From assembly GCA_019828595.1 (NCBI GenBank), contig JAHQRK010000012.1:2356001-2420000 (forward strand): a DNA stretch of 64,000 bases, written 5' to 3'. This stretch comes from Aphanomyces cochlioides. Its lineage: Eukaryota > Oomycota > Saprolegniomycetes > Saprolegniales > Verrucalvaceae. The notes beneath the pieces were generated by a model. It was not told the DNA's origin, did no database searches, and saw nothing but the letters and a program-made list of their open reading frames with translations. The position numbers and the translations under genes were made by a program. The stretch's first letter is position 1; each line of letters opens with the position of its first letter. Shown here in pieces: positions 1-10,074 of this stretch.

Positions 1-3000
1 ACAAGTGGGTCGTATTGGATGGTGATATCGATGCCGTTTGGATTGAAAGTATGAACACTGTCATGGATGATAACAAGGTTTTGACGCTTGTGTCGAACGA
101 GCGAATTCCTTTGTCTGATGCAATGAGAATGTTTTTCGAAATCAATTCTCTGAAGAACGCTACACCGGCTACAGTCTCTCGTGCTGGTATTTTATTCATC
201 AATGAAATTGATATTGGTTGGAGGCCTTTCATGGAATCGTGGGTGGCACGACGTGAAGAAGAGATTGAACGAACATACCTGCCTGGTTTGTTTGATAAAT
301 ACATCGAGGCTACAAGTGAAATGACACGCAAAGGCTTCAAACAAGTGTCTCCCGTTCGTATCATCAATCAAGTCAGCACAATCTGCTACCTGCTTGAGGG
401 CCTATTCACTGAAATCCCACCAGAAAAGAAGACACAAGAGGTCATTGAGTGTATTTTTGTCTTCTGCGCGACGTGGGCATTTGGGGGTCCATTCATTGTG
501 GATAAGAGCGTGGACTACCGAAAGAACTTCAGTGAATTGTGGATGACAACGTTCACAACCGTGAAATATCCCAAGGAAGGCACATGCTTCGACTACTTCT
601 ACAATATTGAAACTAACGAATTCGAACACTGGAGCACAAAAGTGCCCAAGTACTCGCCTGCTCCAATTGGCAATGGACCAGCAGACACACCGTTCTCCAG
701 TATTGTCGTTAGCACGATTGATTCAATTCGTTTGACTCGATTGGTGGAAGTTCTTGTCAATCGCCAACGCCCCGTTCTACTCGTAGGAGGTGCTGGTACA
801 GGCAAAACCACTATTCTGAAGAGTTTCTTGCGGAATTTGGATGAAGATATGCTGCACACTTGCATCAATATGAACTTTTATACTGATTCGTTCAAGTTGC
901 AGCAACAACTCGAGCAAGTGATCGACAAACGCAGTGGTCGTATGTTTGGTCCACCAGCTACTAAGCGGCTGATTTACTTCATCGATGATCTAAATCTGCC
1001 GTATATTGAAACTTACGGCACACAAAATTCCTTGGCGCTTTTACGACAGCACATGGACTATAGAACCATTTTTGATCGAATTGACTTGGGTTTCCGCAAG
1101 GAAATCGTTGATGTGCAGTATTTGTCTGCTATGAATCCTACAGCAGGTTCATTCATCATTGATGAGCGCCTGCAGCGTCATTATGCATTATTTGCCTGTA
1201 TGATGCCGAGCAAGGATGACCTCAAGACTATCTACAATAGTATCCTGAAGGGACACTTTGGATTTGGATTTGCACCAGCACTACTCAATGCGAGCGAAAC
1301 CTTTGTCACCGTCAGTATTGCTGCACATGAAGATATCTGCAACAAGTTCTTGCCCAGTGCTACTAAATTTGTTTACAATTGGAACATGCGTGAGTTGAGC
1401 AATATTTTCCAAGGCCTAGCAAGATCGAAAGCCGACTTTTATCCAAACGTCGAATCGTTCGCACGTTTGTGGATTCACGAGTGCACTAGAGTGTTTTGTG
1501 ATCGTATGATCAACAACGAAGATGTCGACAAATTTACAGAGCGGATGCGAGAGATATCGAAAAAATTCCTCCCAGACGTTGATCAAGAAAAACTATTTCC
1601 AAAAGCGAGCTCAGGCGAAGAATCAGAAGGTGCTCATGTGGTCAACATATTTACGTCGTTTGCGACACCCGTTGCGGGCAGTGACACTCCTTATCTGCCT
1701 ATTGTGTCCATGAAACATCTGAACAAAGTTCTCACTGATCAATTGGACGACTACAACCAGAAATATTCGATGATGAATTTGGAATTGTTTGACAATGCCA
1801 TGGAGCATGTAACTCGAATCTGTCGTATAATTGGCAATCCCGGCGGCAATGCCATGTTGATTGGGGTCGGTGGATCTGGTAAACAATCGCTCAGTCGATT
1901 GGCTTCGCATATTGCTGGGTTCGATGTCCGCCAGTTGAGTGTGACGTCTAACTTTAAGATTGAAGATCTCAAAGAAAACTTGGCAGAAATGTTCAAAGCA
2001 TCCGGTGTTACTGGACTACCGATCGTATTTTTAATCACCGACTCGCAAATTGTGAATGAAAGGTTCCTCGTCTACATCAACGACATGTTGAGCTCAGGTT
2101 GGATTCCTGATCTGTTTGCAAAAGATGAGGTAGACGCGCTCCTGGGTGCTCTGAGAAATGAAGCTAAAGCCCAAGGCGTTCCTGATACCCCCGAAACTCT
2201 CACGGACTTCTTGCTTTTACGTATTCGGTTGAATTTCCGAATCATCATGTGCTTTTCTCCTGTCGGCGCGGTCTTCCGAGTGCGTGCCAGACGTTTCCCA
2301 GGCTTAGTGAACTGCACAGTGATTGATTGGTTCCATCCATGGCCTCGAGAGGCCTTGGTTCGAGTGGCGACAAGTTTCTTGGAGAAAGTGGAAGATTTGG
2401 GCGATGCAACACTGAAGAAGAATATCGCCAACCACATGGCAGATGTACACATCAGTGTGACAGACATGAGTAAGAAGTACTTTGAGACTCAACGACGATT
2501 CAACTACGTCACACCCAAGAGTTTTCTCGAGCTTATCGCATTTTACGAGCTTCTTCTCGGGCAAAAGAAAGCTGAAATTCAACGCCAAATCACTCGTTTG
2601 GACGATGGATTGAGCACCCTTCGAAAGACATCAGCTGATGTCGCAGAGCTTCAAGTTGACTTGAAACATACAATGCAAATTGTAGCTGAGAAACAAGCAT
2701 CGACGGATTTGTTGCTGGAGCAAATGGGTAAAGAAAAGGCTGGGGCAGAGGTCCAGCAAGAGAATGCTAACAAAGAAAAGGTGAAAGCCGAAGCTGCAAG
2801 TGCTTCAGCTCAAGAGCTAGCAACTCAAGCAGAGAAAGAGTTGGGAGCTGCCAAGCCAGCCATGGATGCTGCCGCTGCTGCCGTTGATTGCTTGAGTAAA
2901 GCGGCAATTCAAGAATTGAAGTCTTTACCGAAGCCCCCAGCAGGCGTCGACTTGGTTACCAAAGCTTGCTTAATTTTGGTGGAGAAAGAGTACAAGAATC

Positions 3001-6000
3001 ATAAGTGGGATCGGGCCAAGAAAATGATGAACAACCCTGGTGCTTTCCTTGATAGTTTGAAAGTATTCAGAGGCGAAGATATCCCTGAAGCAGATATTCT
3101 TCGTGTAGAACCAATGATTGCTGACCCGGAATTCACAGCAGAAAAGATGTCCTCAAAGTCTTCAGCTGCCGCAAACTTGTGCTCATGGGTCGTGAATATT
3201 TATACATTCAATCGGATCTATGTCCGAGTGAAACCACTCATGGATTCACTTGAGTCGTCAAAGAAGAAGAAAGAAGAGGCTGAAGAAACTCTCGCACGCG
3301 CCATGGCACAAGTCGCTGAAGTTCAAAGGCGTCTAGAGGTGCTTGAAGACACTCTGCGTCAAGCAACTGAGGAAAAACTTCAGGTGGAACTCATGAAGCA
3401 GAATTGTGAAAATCGTTTGGTGTTAGCCGGAAAATTGGTGAATGGTTTGGCGAGTGAAAATGAACGTTGGGGTGTTGAAATTGGGCAACTTCGTAATAAT
3501 GCTGTCATGGTTGTTGGCAATTCACTTCTCGCTGCTGCTTTTGTCTCCTATATTGGTGCATTTGACCAACAATTCCGAAAAGACTTATGGAGTTCTTTGT
3601 GGGTACCAGATTTAGTCTCCAAGGGAATTCCACTCACAGAGGGCATTGATCCACTGAGCATGTTGACAAACGAAGGCAAGAACGCTAAGATGATGAGTGA
3701 AGGCCTTCCTGCCGATCGAATTTCGATTGAAAATGGTTCTATCATTACAAATTGTAAACGTTGGCCACTAATTATTGACCCGCAATTACAAGGCATTAAA
3801 TGGCTGCGCGAAAAGGAGAAAAATCGCGAACTGACAGTAATTCAATTGACACAAAATCAATGGCTCCGAAAGATGGAAACAGCTCTGGTGAACGGACATG
3901 TTGTAATTGTAGAAAACATTGGCGAAGAGATTGATGCCACTCTCGACCCAGTGTTGGCTCGTGCTGTGTACCGCAAAGGATCTAGCGCAAGTTTGTACCT
4001 GAAGTTTTCCGGCGAAGAAGTGCAATATGAACCATCTTTCTTCATGTACTTACAGACAAAGTTGAGTAATCCCCACTACAAACCCGAAATTGCTGCTCAG
4101 TGTACTTTGATCAACTTTATTGCCACGGAAAGTGGTCTTGAAGATCAGCTACTTGAGAAAGCAGTGAACAAGGAACAGCCCGAGTTAGAAAAGCAGAAGC
4201 AAGAGCTTGTGTTGGCATTCCAAAAATTCAAAATTGATCTGGTGGAGTTAGAGGATCAGCTTCTAGAACGACTGGCAAACGCACCTGATGACATTTTGAG
4301 TGATGTGCCCCTGATTGAATCTCTAGAAGAAACAAAGAAGAAAGCAACTGATATTGCAATTTCGGTGAAGAAGAATCAAGAGACTGAAATTATTATCAAC
4401 AACACGCGTGAATTGTACCGTCCAGTGGCTGCTGAAGGCGCGATGTTGTATTTTTTGCTCACAACTTTGTGTGCCATTGACCACATGTATCGTTACTCTC
4501 TTGATTCCTTCGTGACATTTTTCTTCGCATCGATTGATCGCGCTACGCCAGCCGAGAAGCAATCTGAACGCGTTTTGAATTTGCGTGAGTCTCTTCGAAT
4601 TACAGTCTTTACCTGGGTTTCCCGCGGTTTATTTGAAGCGCACAAGCTTATTTTCCTCAGTCAGTTGACATTCAATCTCATGAAACGTGGCATTCTTGGA
4701 GATGAAGTCCGTGTCGCTGATACTTATATGCAGTTTCTCCTTCGTGGTCCCAAAAAGGCTGGCTCACCCGATGGTGATGCTAACCCTATAGATTGGCTGC
4801 CGAATGCTCAATGGTATTCCATCCAAGCTCTAGCAGGTCTTGAGGAGTTCCAGAAAATGCCCCAGGATCTGAAGGAAGCGTCATCTCGTTTCCGAGAATG
4901 GTACAACCACGTGACTCCTGAAAGCGAAAAACTGCCATTGGACTGGGCAGGATTGGATCGAACGCCCTTCTTGAAGTTGCTTGTAGTGCGATGCTTGCGT
5001 CCAGATCGCATGACCGTGGCTGTATCGGAATTCATTCGCCATGTTCTTCCCAACGGAGCTATGTATTGTGACTGCGATTCAGCATTGAATTCCACTCAAG
5101 TCATGGACAACAGTTATCTGGATTCAACTCCAACTACCCCTCTGTACTTTATCCTCTCTCCTGGCGCCGATGTCGTAGCTGGCCTTGATAAACTTGCTGT
5201 CAAATATGGCTTTGAACGCGGTGTGTCTTATCATAACGTATCTATGGGCCAAGGGCAGGATGTATTTGCGATGGATCGATTGGAAGTTGCCCACCGAAAT
5301 GGACATTGGGTTATCTTGAATAACATCCACTTGATGCCACGATGGCTCATTACACTTGAGAAGAAACTTGATGAATTTGCGCTAGAAGGAAGTCACAAGA
5401 ACTTCCGCCTATTTTTGACATCTGACCCTTCGAATTCAATTCCTATCGGGGTTTTAAATCGTTGTATTAAGCTAACAAACGAGCCACCGAGTGGTCTGAA
5501 AGCAAACTTGAAGCGAGCGTTCGTGAGTTTCCCAAAAGAATACATTGAAGAAGCTGAAGGCAAGGTCAAGTCCATCTTGTTTGGCTTGTGCCACTTCCAT
5601 GCTGTGATGATGGAACGCAAAATGTACGGCCCACTTGGTTTCAACATGATGTATCCGTTCTCACTCGGTGACTTGCGCGATAGTGCGATTTGTTTGAACA
5701 ATTACTTGGAAAACTCTGCTGGAGGTAAAATTCCATGGGCCGATCTCAAGTACATTTTCGGTGAAATTATGTATGGTGGGCACATTGTCAACGACTTTGA
5801 TCGTTTGCTCGCGAACACATATCTGGACTTCTACATGCGAGACGAATTACTCGATGAGATGGAGATGTTTCCTTTCGTCGGGGACGAAAAAGGCCCTTCG
5901 TTTATGTCTTTGGCCCCGTCATCGTACGACAAGTACTTGGAGCATATTGAGACTGAGCTCAAATCCGACTCCCCACTCGCGTTTGGCTTGCATCCTAACG

Positions 6001-6926
6001 CTGAAATTGACTTCCGCACCACGCAAAGTGAGAATTTGTTCCGTACGCTGATGGAATTACAACCTCGCGATGCTGCTGCAGGGGATGCGGCGTCGAGTCC
6101 AATGGAAATTGCTCGTGGAGCGTTGGAAATGATCATGGGAAGAATTGGGGAGAAGAAGTTTGAAGTTGATGACATTGCCCGATCTCTTGAAGAAATTGGA
6201 CCTTACCAGAACGTTTTCTTGCAAGAATGTGATGCAATCAATGTCCTCCTGCAAGAAATTTCTCGCTCATTGAACGAATTACAGCTCGGATTTTTGGGTG
6301 AACTGACAATGAGTGATGCCATGGAAAGTGTTCAAGAAGCGCTCTTCTTGGATCGTGTACCAAAGACTTGGGAAAAACTAGCTTTCCCTTCGATGCGTGC
6401 TTTGGGTTCGTGGTTGGTGAATTTGGAGCAACGCTTGGCTCAACTGGATGAATGGACGCAGAATCCGAGCGATATTCCACGCGTGACATGGCTCAGTGGC
6501 ATGATCAATCCACAATCGTTCTTGACGGCTATCATGCAAGTCACGGCCCAAAAGAGTCAGCTTGAATTGGATAAACTTGTCATTCAGACTGATGTGATCA
6601 AGAGGAAGAACACTGAAGTCGATGCGCCATCGAGGGATGGGGCTTACATTCATGGTCTCTTCTTGATGGGCGCACGTTGGGATTCCAACAACAGCACTGT
6701 CGACAAATCTTTCCCCAAGGAAATGTTCTGCGCCATGCCCGTGATCAACTGTAAGGCCATCCAAGCTGACAAGCTTGATCTCAAGGGATCGTATCTCTGC
6801 CCTTGCTACAAGACGGAGTTCCGCGGTCCGACTTATGTGTTTTCCGCACAGCTCAAGACGAAGTCGCCCCCCGCACGATGGGTTCTGGCCGGCGTCGCTC
6901 TTATCATGGATGTTCCTGTCGTGTAA
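1..6926 (+). CDS. Axonemal dynein heavy chain, C-terminal half (partial at 5' end)
   Basis: This is a motor subunit of a ciliary dynein arm, which uses ATP to slide axonemal microtubules in the zoospore flagellum. The reading frame is already open at base 3, so the gene starts outside the window; about 2300 codons are present, against roughly 4500 in full-length family members. The N-terminal tail and the AAA1 ring module are missing. The visible part begins in AAA2, then has the AAA3 P-loop GGAGTGKT (bases about 786-809) and the AAA4 P-loop GVGGSGKQS (about 1866-1892). The coiled-coil stalk and microtubule-binding tip lie at about 2560-3420, followed by AAA5, AAA6 and the C-terminal domain. 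The end, with RGPTYVFSAQLKTKSPPA, resembles outer-arm beta-type chains (DNAH9/11/17 group); that subtype is inferred. There is no intron in 6.9 kb, unlike most genes here. Confidence 0.96.
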   Translation, partial: KWVVLDGDIDAVWIESMNTVMDDNKVLTLVSNERIPLSDAMRMFFEINSLKNATPATVSRAGILFINEIDIGWRPFMESWVARREEEIERTYLPGLFDKYIEATSEMTRKGFKQVSPVRIINQVSTICYLLEGLFTEIPPEKKTQEVIECIFVFCATWAFGGPFIVDKSVDYRKNFSELWMTTFTTVKYPKEGTCFDYFYNIETNEFEHWSTKVPKYSPAPIGNGPADTPFSSIVVSTIDSIRLTRLVEVLVNRQRPVLLVGGAGTGKTTILKSFLRNLDEDMLHTCINMNFYTDSFKLQQQLEQVIDKRSGRMFGPPATKRLIYFIDDLNLPYIETYGTQNSLALLRQHMDYRTIFDRIDLGFRKEIVDVQYLSAMNPTAGSFIIDERLQRHYALFACMMPSKDDLKTIYNSILKGHFGFGFAPALLNASETFVTVSIAAHEDICNKFLPSATKFVYNWNMRELSNIFQGLARSKADFYPNVESFARLWIHECTRVFCDRMINNEDVDKFTERMREISKKFLPDVDQEKLFPKASSGEESEGAHVVNIFTSFATPVAGSDTPYLPIVSMKHLNKVLTDQLDDYNQKYSMMNLELFDNAMEHVTRICRIIGNPGGNAMLIGVGGSGKQSLSRLASHIAGFDVRQLSVTSNFKIEDLKENLAEMFKASGVTGLPIVFLITDSQIVNERFLVYINDMLSSGWIPDLFAKDEVDALLGALRNEAKAQGVPDTPETLTDFLLLRIRLNFRIIMCFSPVGAVFRVRARRFPGLVNCTVIDWFHPWPREALVRVATSFLEKVEDLGDATLKKNIANHMADVHISVTDMSKKYFETQRRFNYVTPKSFLELIAFYELLLGQKKAEIQRQITRLDDGLSTLRKTSADVAELQVDLKHTMQIVAEKQASTDLLLEQMGKEKAGAEVQQENANKEKVKAEAASASAQELATQAEKELGAAKPAMDAAAAAVDCLSKAAIQELKSLPKPPAGVDLVTKACLILVEKEYKNHKWDRAKKMMNNPGAFLDSLKVFRGEDIPEADILRVEPMIADPEFTAEKMSSKSSAAANLCSWVVNIYTFNRIYVRVKPLMDSLESSKKKKEEAEETLARAMAQVAEVQRRLEVLEDTLRQATEEKLQVELMKQNCENRLVLAGKLVNGLASENERWGVEIGQLRNNAVMVVGNSLLAAAFVSYIGAFDQQFRKDLWSSLWVPDLVSKGIPLTEGIDPLSMLTNEGKNAKMMSEGLPADRISIENGSIITNCKRWPLIIDPQLQGIKWLREKEKNRELTVIQLTQNQWLRKMETALVNGHVVIVENIGEEIDATLDPVLARAVYRKGSSASLYLKFSGEEVQYEPSFFMYLQTKLSNPHYKPEIAAQCTLINFIATESGLEDQLLEKAVNKEQPELEKQKQELVLAFQKFKIDLVELEDQLLERLANAPDDILSDVPLIESLEETKKKATDIAISVKKNQETEIIINNTRELYRPVAAEGAMLYFLLTTLCAIDHMYRYSLDSFVTFFFASIDRATPAEKQSERVLNLRESLRITVFTWVSRGLFEAHKLIFLSQLTFNLMKRGILGDEVRVADTYMQFLLRGPKKAGSPDGDANPIDWLPNAQWYSIQALAGLEEFQKMPQDLKEASSRFREWYNHVTPESEKLPLDWAGLDRTPFLKLLVVRCLRPDRMTVAVSEFIRHVLPNGAMYCDCDSALNSTQVMDNSYLDSTPTTPLYFILSPGADVVAGLDKLAVKYGFERGVSYHNVSMGQGQDVFAMDRLEVAHRNGHWVILNNIHLMPRWLITLEKKLDEFALEGSHKNFRLFLTSDPSNSIPIGVLNRCIKLTNEPPSGLKANLKRAFVSFPKEYIEEAEGKVKSILFGLCHFHAVMMERKMYGPLGFNMMYPFSLGDLRDSAICLNNYLENSAGGKIPWADLKYIFGEIMYGGHIVNDFDRLLANTYLDFYMRDELLDEMEMFPFVGDEKGPSFMSLAPSSYDKYLEHIETELKSDSPLAFGLHPNAEIDFRTTQSENLFRTLMELQPRDAAAGDAASSPMEIARGALEMIMGRIGEKKFEVDDIARSLEEIGPYQNVFLQECDAINVLLQEISRSLNELQLGFLGELTMSDAMESVQEALFLDRVPKTWEKLAFPSMRALGSWLVNLEQRLAQLDEWTQNPSDIPRVTWLSGMINPQSFLTAIMQVTAQKSQLELDKLVIQTDVIKRKNTEVDAPSRDGAYIHGLFLMGARWDSNNSTVDKSFPKEMFCAMPVINCKAIQADKLDLKGSYLCPCYKTEFRGPTYVFSAQLKTKSPPARWVLAGVALIMDVPVV

Positions 6927-6940
6927 GCTCTTTAAGTGTA

Positions 6941-6946
6941 AATAAA
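6941..6946 (+). terminator. Polyadenylation signal AATAAA of the dynein gene
   Basis: A canonical AATAAA lies 15 bases after the dynein stop codon. The stop of the convergent ankyrin gene (complement of 6962-6964) is only 16 bases further on, so the two 3' UTRs must overlap. Confidence 0.6.
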
Positions 6947-6961
6947 GTGTCGTGTCTACTA

Positions 6962-8335
6962 TTATCTCCTATCTTCGATGCTATCCAAGTACTCAGCCAC
7001 TTTGGGATGGCCATTGGCACGAGCCAAGCGCACGGTTTGTTGTATTTGCCAAGGTCTTCTCACGCGCTCCACGAGGTAGCGTACAATCTCGCCATATCCA
7101 TGAGCAGCAGCTGCAGTCAAGGCAAACACACTGCAAGGAGCACCGACTTCTTCGACCAAATAATAGACGACCTCGGCATGTCCATTTGTCGCTGCCCGTT
7201 CAATAGCTGCCTTCGTACAACCTTCACTTCGAACAGAGTGCAAATATTTGATGACGTCCAATTGTCCATGCTCGCTGGCTTGGTCCATGGCGAGAGTAGA
7301 GCATGGTTGGTTTGATTCGTGCAAGAAGCGCACAATGTCCAAGTGACCATTGCTTGCTGCTGCATCAAGCACCATGGAGTGACACTTACTGCCAGCATGT
7401 TTGAATAAGTGGGTCAAGATGTCAAAATGACCAAGTTCGGCGGCAAACTTGAGAGTCAAGTCCATTTGCGATACATTTCCAGTCATTCGCAGGAGTAAGC
7501 ACTTGACGATCTCGAGGGATCCACTCCGTGCAGCCGCAACCATGTGCCAAGCTTCACTGAGAGAGTCGTAGCCATGTGTACAGAGGAATTGTACCATGTC
7601 TACGCGTCGCATGTTGATGGCACTCCTCATTGCATCGTCAGAGCAGCCTTCTTTACGATGGGTGTGTAGCCAGGAGACGACATCCATGTGTCCATTCCGC
7701 ACGGCCAAGTTCATCGCATACTTCGAACAGCCTTCTCTTCGGTTGGCGTGAAGCCACTGAACAACTTCGAGGTGACCGTTGGCGGCTGCCATGTTCATTG
7801 CATTCGTGGTGCATCCTTCAGGTCTGTTTTCATGGAGCCACTTGACAATATGCAAATGCCCATCCGCCGCAGCCAATTCCATCGCAGCGGTAGTGCATCC
7901 CACGTTTTGGTGGTCGTTCAGCCACTGCAGGACCTCGAGGTGTCCAAAGCCAGCCGCGAGATCCATGGCGTCCGTTGTGCATCCTTCCTTCCGATTGCAG
8001 TGCAGCCACTGGACAATATTCAAGTGGCCATGGGCAGCAGCATTGTCCATCGCAGCATCAGTGCATCCTTCCGTTCGATTTGCATGGAGCCATTGCACGA
8101 CGTTGAAATGTCCATTCGCCGCTGCAATGTCCATTGCAATCTCAGAGCAGCCGCCATCATACTCCATCGTTTTGCTAGCTGCATCAAGTCTCTTGACGAG
8201 ATGGAGATAGCCTTGTGATGCTGCGTCATCCATAGACCATTCCAGCGTCGCATCAATGAAGGCACTGATGAGCTCGAGAATGGATGGATCGCCAATGGTG
8301 CCGCGGCAGGCCACAGCGACGGAAGTCAACACCAT
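6962..8335 (-). CDS. Ankyrin-repeat protein, upstream-clade tandem copy A
   Basis: A repeat protein of about 457 residues, probably a protein-protein interaction scaffold; the partner is unknown. Almost the whole length is degenerate ankyrin units of about 33 residues, with the recurring core GHLxVVQWLHxNRxEGC followed by AMDxAAxxGH. I chose the ATG complementary to 8333-8335 because residues further upstream in the same frame overlap the neighbouring gene and look noncoding; an ATG at 8402-8404 is also possible. There is no signal peptide, membrane segment or other domain. It follows a second ankyrin gene in the same direction 110 bases upstream and converges with the dynein gene. Proteins of this layout form large families in Saprolegniales; no specific function can be assigned. 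Confidence 0.85.
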   Translation of the reverse strand: MVLTSVAVACRGTIGDPSILELISAFIDATLEWSMDDAASQGYLHLVKRLDAASKTMEYDGGCSEIAMDIAAANGHFNVVQWLHANRTEGCTDAAMDNAAAHGHLNIVQWLHCNRKEGCTTDAMDLAAGFGHLEVLQWLNDHQNVGCTTAAMELAAADGHLHIVKWLHENRPEGCTTNAMNMAAANGHLEVVQWLHANRREGCSKYAMNLAVRNGHMDVVSWLHTHRKEGCSDDAMRSAINMRRVDMVQFLCTHGYDSLSEAWHMVAAARSGSLEIVKCLLLRMTGNVSQMDLTLKFAAELGHFDILTHLFKHAGSKCHSMVLDAAASNGHLDIVRFLHESNQPCSTLAMDQASEHGQLDVIKYLHSVRSEGCTKAAIERAATNGHAEVVYYLVEEVGAPCSVFALTAAAAHGYGEIVRYLVERVRRPWQIQQTVRLARANGHPKVAEYLDSIEDRR

Positions 8336-8445
8336 CGGAGAAAAGAAAGTCTCAGTCTGATTGGCTCGACATCCTTCTTTCCCATCGATTGGACAGTTCC
8401 TCATACCGAAACGACGCACCAAATGGTGTCGCTTTTTTAGTGAGC

Positions 8446-9759
8446 TTAAGCACTCCGGAGCATGTTGGACGATGACAATGGCCCTTGATCTGTGACGGCG
8501 AGGCGCTTGGACAACCCTGACGAGACGAACTCCATCTCGAGATTGTCGGCGATGTTGCGATGGCCGTTGATTTCGGCAGCCTTGATGGAGTCCTTCAATG
8601 GCCACTCCATGTTTGGATATGTCGCGAGGAGGAAGTCCACGACGGTGCTGTGTCCAGCGGCTGCAGCTCGTCGCAGAGCTTGGGCGGTGCATTGCGCTGG
8701 CGTTTGGGAGAGAAGTTGCAAAACGTGAAGATGACCGTTTGCTGCAGCTGCTTCAATAGCGTGGGGAGTACATCCTTCCGGTCGATTCTGAATCAAGAAG
8801 GCCACGACTGAAGTGTGTCCATTCTCGCTTGCTTTCGTCAAGGCATTTTCTGTACATGGTTGGCCATGGTTATGCAAAAACTCGATGACATCCAAGTTGC
8901 CTTCGGCAGCGGCACCATCAATGGCGTTTGGACTTGCTCGACCGACGCACTGGAAGAGAAACCAAGTACACTCTCTGTGTCCATAGCGTGCAGCGACGTC
9001 CAATGCAAGCAAGATATCCTCTGGGTCACGACCGCCTGCAAATTGGTGCACGAGCTCGATGTGACCGCATTGGGCAGCAAATCTCAAGTATAGACCAAGG
9101 TTCGCTTCGTTGTAATACCGGTGTGCCAAGAGGAAATTCACGACGTCTACGTGGTTGTATCTGATAGCCCCTTTGATTGCTTCTTCCGTACATTTCTCCA
9201 GTCGGTTTGCATGAAGCCACTGTACAACCGAAAGAAATCCATTTGTTGCAGCACCATCCATTGCTTTGGTTGAACAGCCTTCCGCTCGGTATTGATGCAG
9301 CCACTGGACAACATGAAGATGTCCATTACTTGCCGCACCGTCCATTGCATCTGTCGTAGCTCCTTCATGGCGACACGTATGAAGCCATTGCACCATATCC
9401 AGATCGCCTCGAGTTGCTGCTCCATCCATTGCCGCAGTTGAACATCCTTCACGTCGATACTCATGCAACCACTGCACAACATGTATGTGTCCATTCGCCG
9501 CAGCTTGATCCATGGCCGCGGTGGTACATCCTTCGGGAGTGTTTTCGTGGAGCCATTGAACAACATGAAGATGTCCATACGCTGCTGCTTCATCCATCGA
9601 GTTTTCGGTCAAATACAAGATCTTTTCCGACTCAAGGACGGCGCGAATGAAGTCCAAGTCTCCATGGCGGGCCGCGTCGTCGATGTCCGTGTACATGGCC
9701 ATGCTTGATTCTCTTCCGTCGTATCTTTGAAAATGATCATGTCCGTCCCTTCTTTCCAT
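8446..9759 (-). CDS. Ankyrin-repeat protein, tandem copy B
   Basis: A protein of 437 residues made of ankyrin repeats of the same subfamily as the next gene, with the consensus EGCTTAAMDxAAxNGHxHVVQ. The first five or six units are nearly identical to one another, which suggests recent unit duplication. Later units diverge, and a non-repetitive tail begins near residue 400. The frame starts at an ATG (complement of 9757-9759). Internal ATGs at 9702 and 9696 are credible alternatives, because the repeat region begins just after them. It is intronless. Copies A and B share unit consensus and orientation, so they probably arose by tandem duplication. The interaction partner is unknown. Confidence 0.86.
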   Translation of the reverse strand: MERRDGHDHFQRYDGRESSMAMYTDIDDAARHGDLDFIRAVLESEKILYLTENSMDEAAAYGHLHVVQWLHENTPEGCTTAAMDQAAANGHIHVVQWLHEYRREGCSTAAMDGAATRGDLDMVQWLHTCRHEGATTDAMDGAASNGHLHVVQWLHQYRAEGCSTKAMDGAATNGFLSVVQWLHANRLEKCTEEAIKGAIRYNHVDVVNFLLAHRYYNEANLGLYLRFAAQCGHIELVHQFAGGRDPEDILLALDVAARYGHRECTWFLFQCVGRASPNAIDGAAAEGNLDVIEFLHNHGQPCTENALTKASENGHTSVVAFLIQNRPEGCTPHAIEAAAANGHLHVLQLLSQTPAQCTAQALRRAAAAGHSTVVDFLLATYPNMEWPLKDSIKAAEINGHRNIADNLEMEFVSSGLSKRLAVTDQGPLSSSNMLRSA

Positions 9760-10074
9760 ACAAATGCCAAGTCAACCTGGCGCCAATTCGAATTTTTTCC
9801 AACTCAGTACTATAATGTTTATCGTCGTCTTAACTTCGTCTGTGTTTCAATACAAATTGGAAGATGTCCTGCCGAATATTGTGAGTATTGTTGGGTATCA
9901 ATAGTTACACTTGAAATTTGTATTCAAAATATACAGTATACTTTTTTCGTCGTCGGCCAATCATATAATTGTGAGCATGGCGAGCACGTTTGAACTTTGG
10001 CCACCAAGTCCAAGGCAAAAGACAACGCAGAGAGCCCATGAGAGGTAACAAACAAGACATATGCAATGATTCAA
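9760..10074. other. AT-rich intergenic region
   Basis: I see no coding potential. It holds the presumed promoter of ankyrin copy B, including two copies of the ATACAAATT-type motif listed separately. The 3' end of the Crypton recombinase gene abuts it. Confidence 0.5.
9850..9923. promoter_or_regulatory. Two ATACAAATT-type motifs upstream of ankyrin copy B
   Basis: ATACAAATTGGAAG lies at 9850-9863, and CTTGAAATTTGTAT (the reverse complement of ATACAAATTTCAAG) at 9910-9923. They are 90-165 bases upstream of the ankyrin start. The same word recurs upstream of five other sites in this window. A promoter role is inferred from position only. Confidence 0.4.

Noticed and set aside
2072..2588. Minus-strand frames inside the dynein gene
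   Set aside because: The plus strand encodes conserved AAA4 and stalk sequence throughout. The opposite frames have no homology or promoter.
6962..9700. Several long + strand frames (for example 7688-8218 and 9177-9650) over the ankyrin genes
   Set aside because: They repeat with the same period as the minus-strand ankyrin units and have no independent domain. They are shadows of the repeats.
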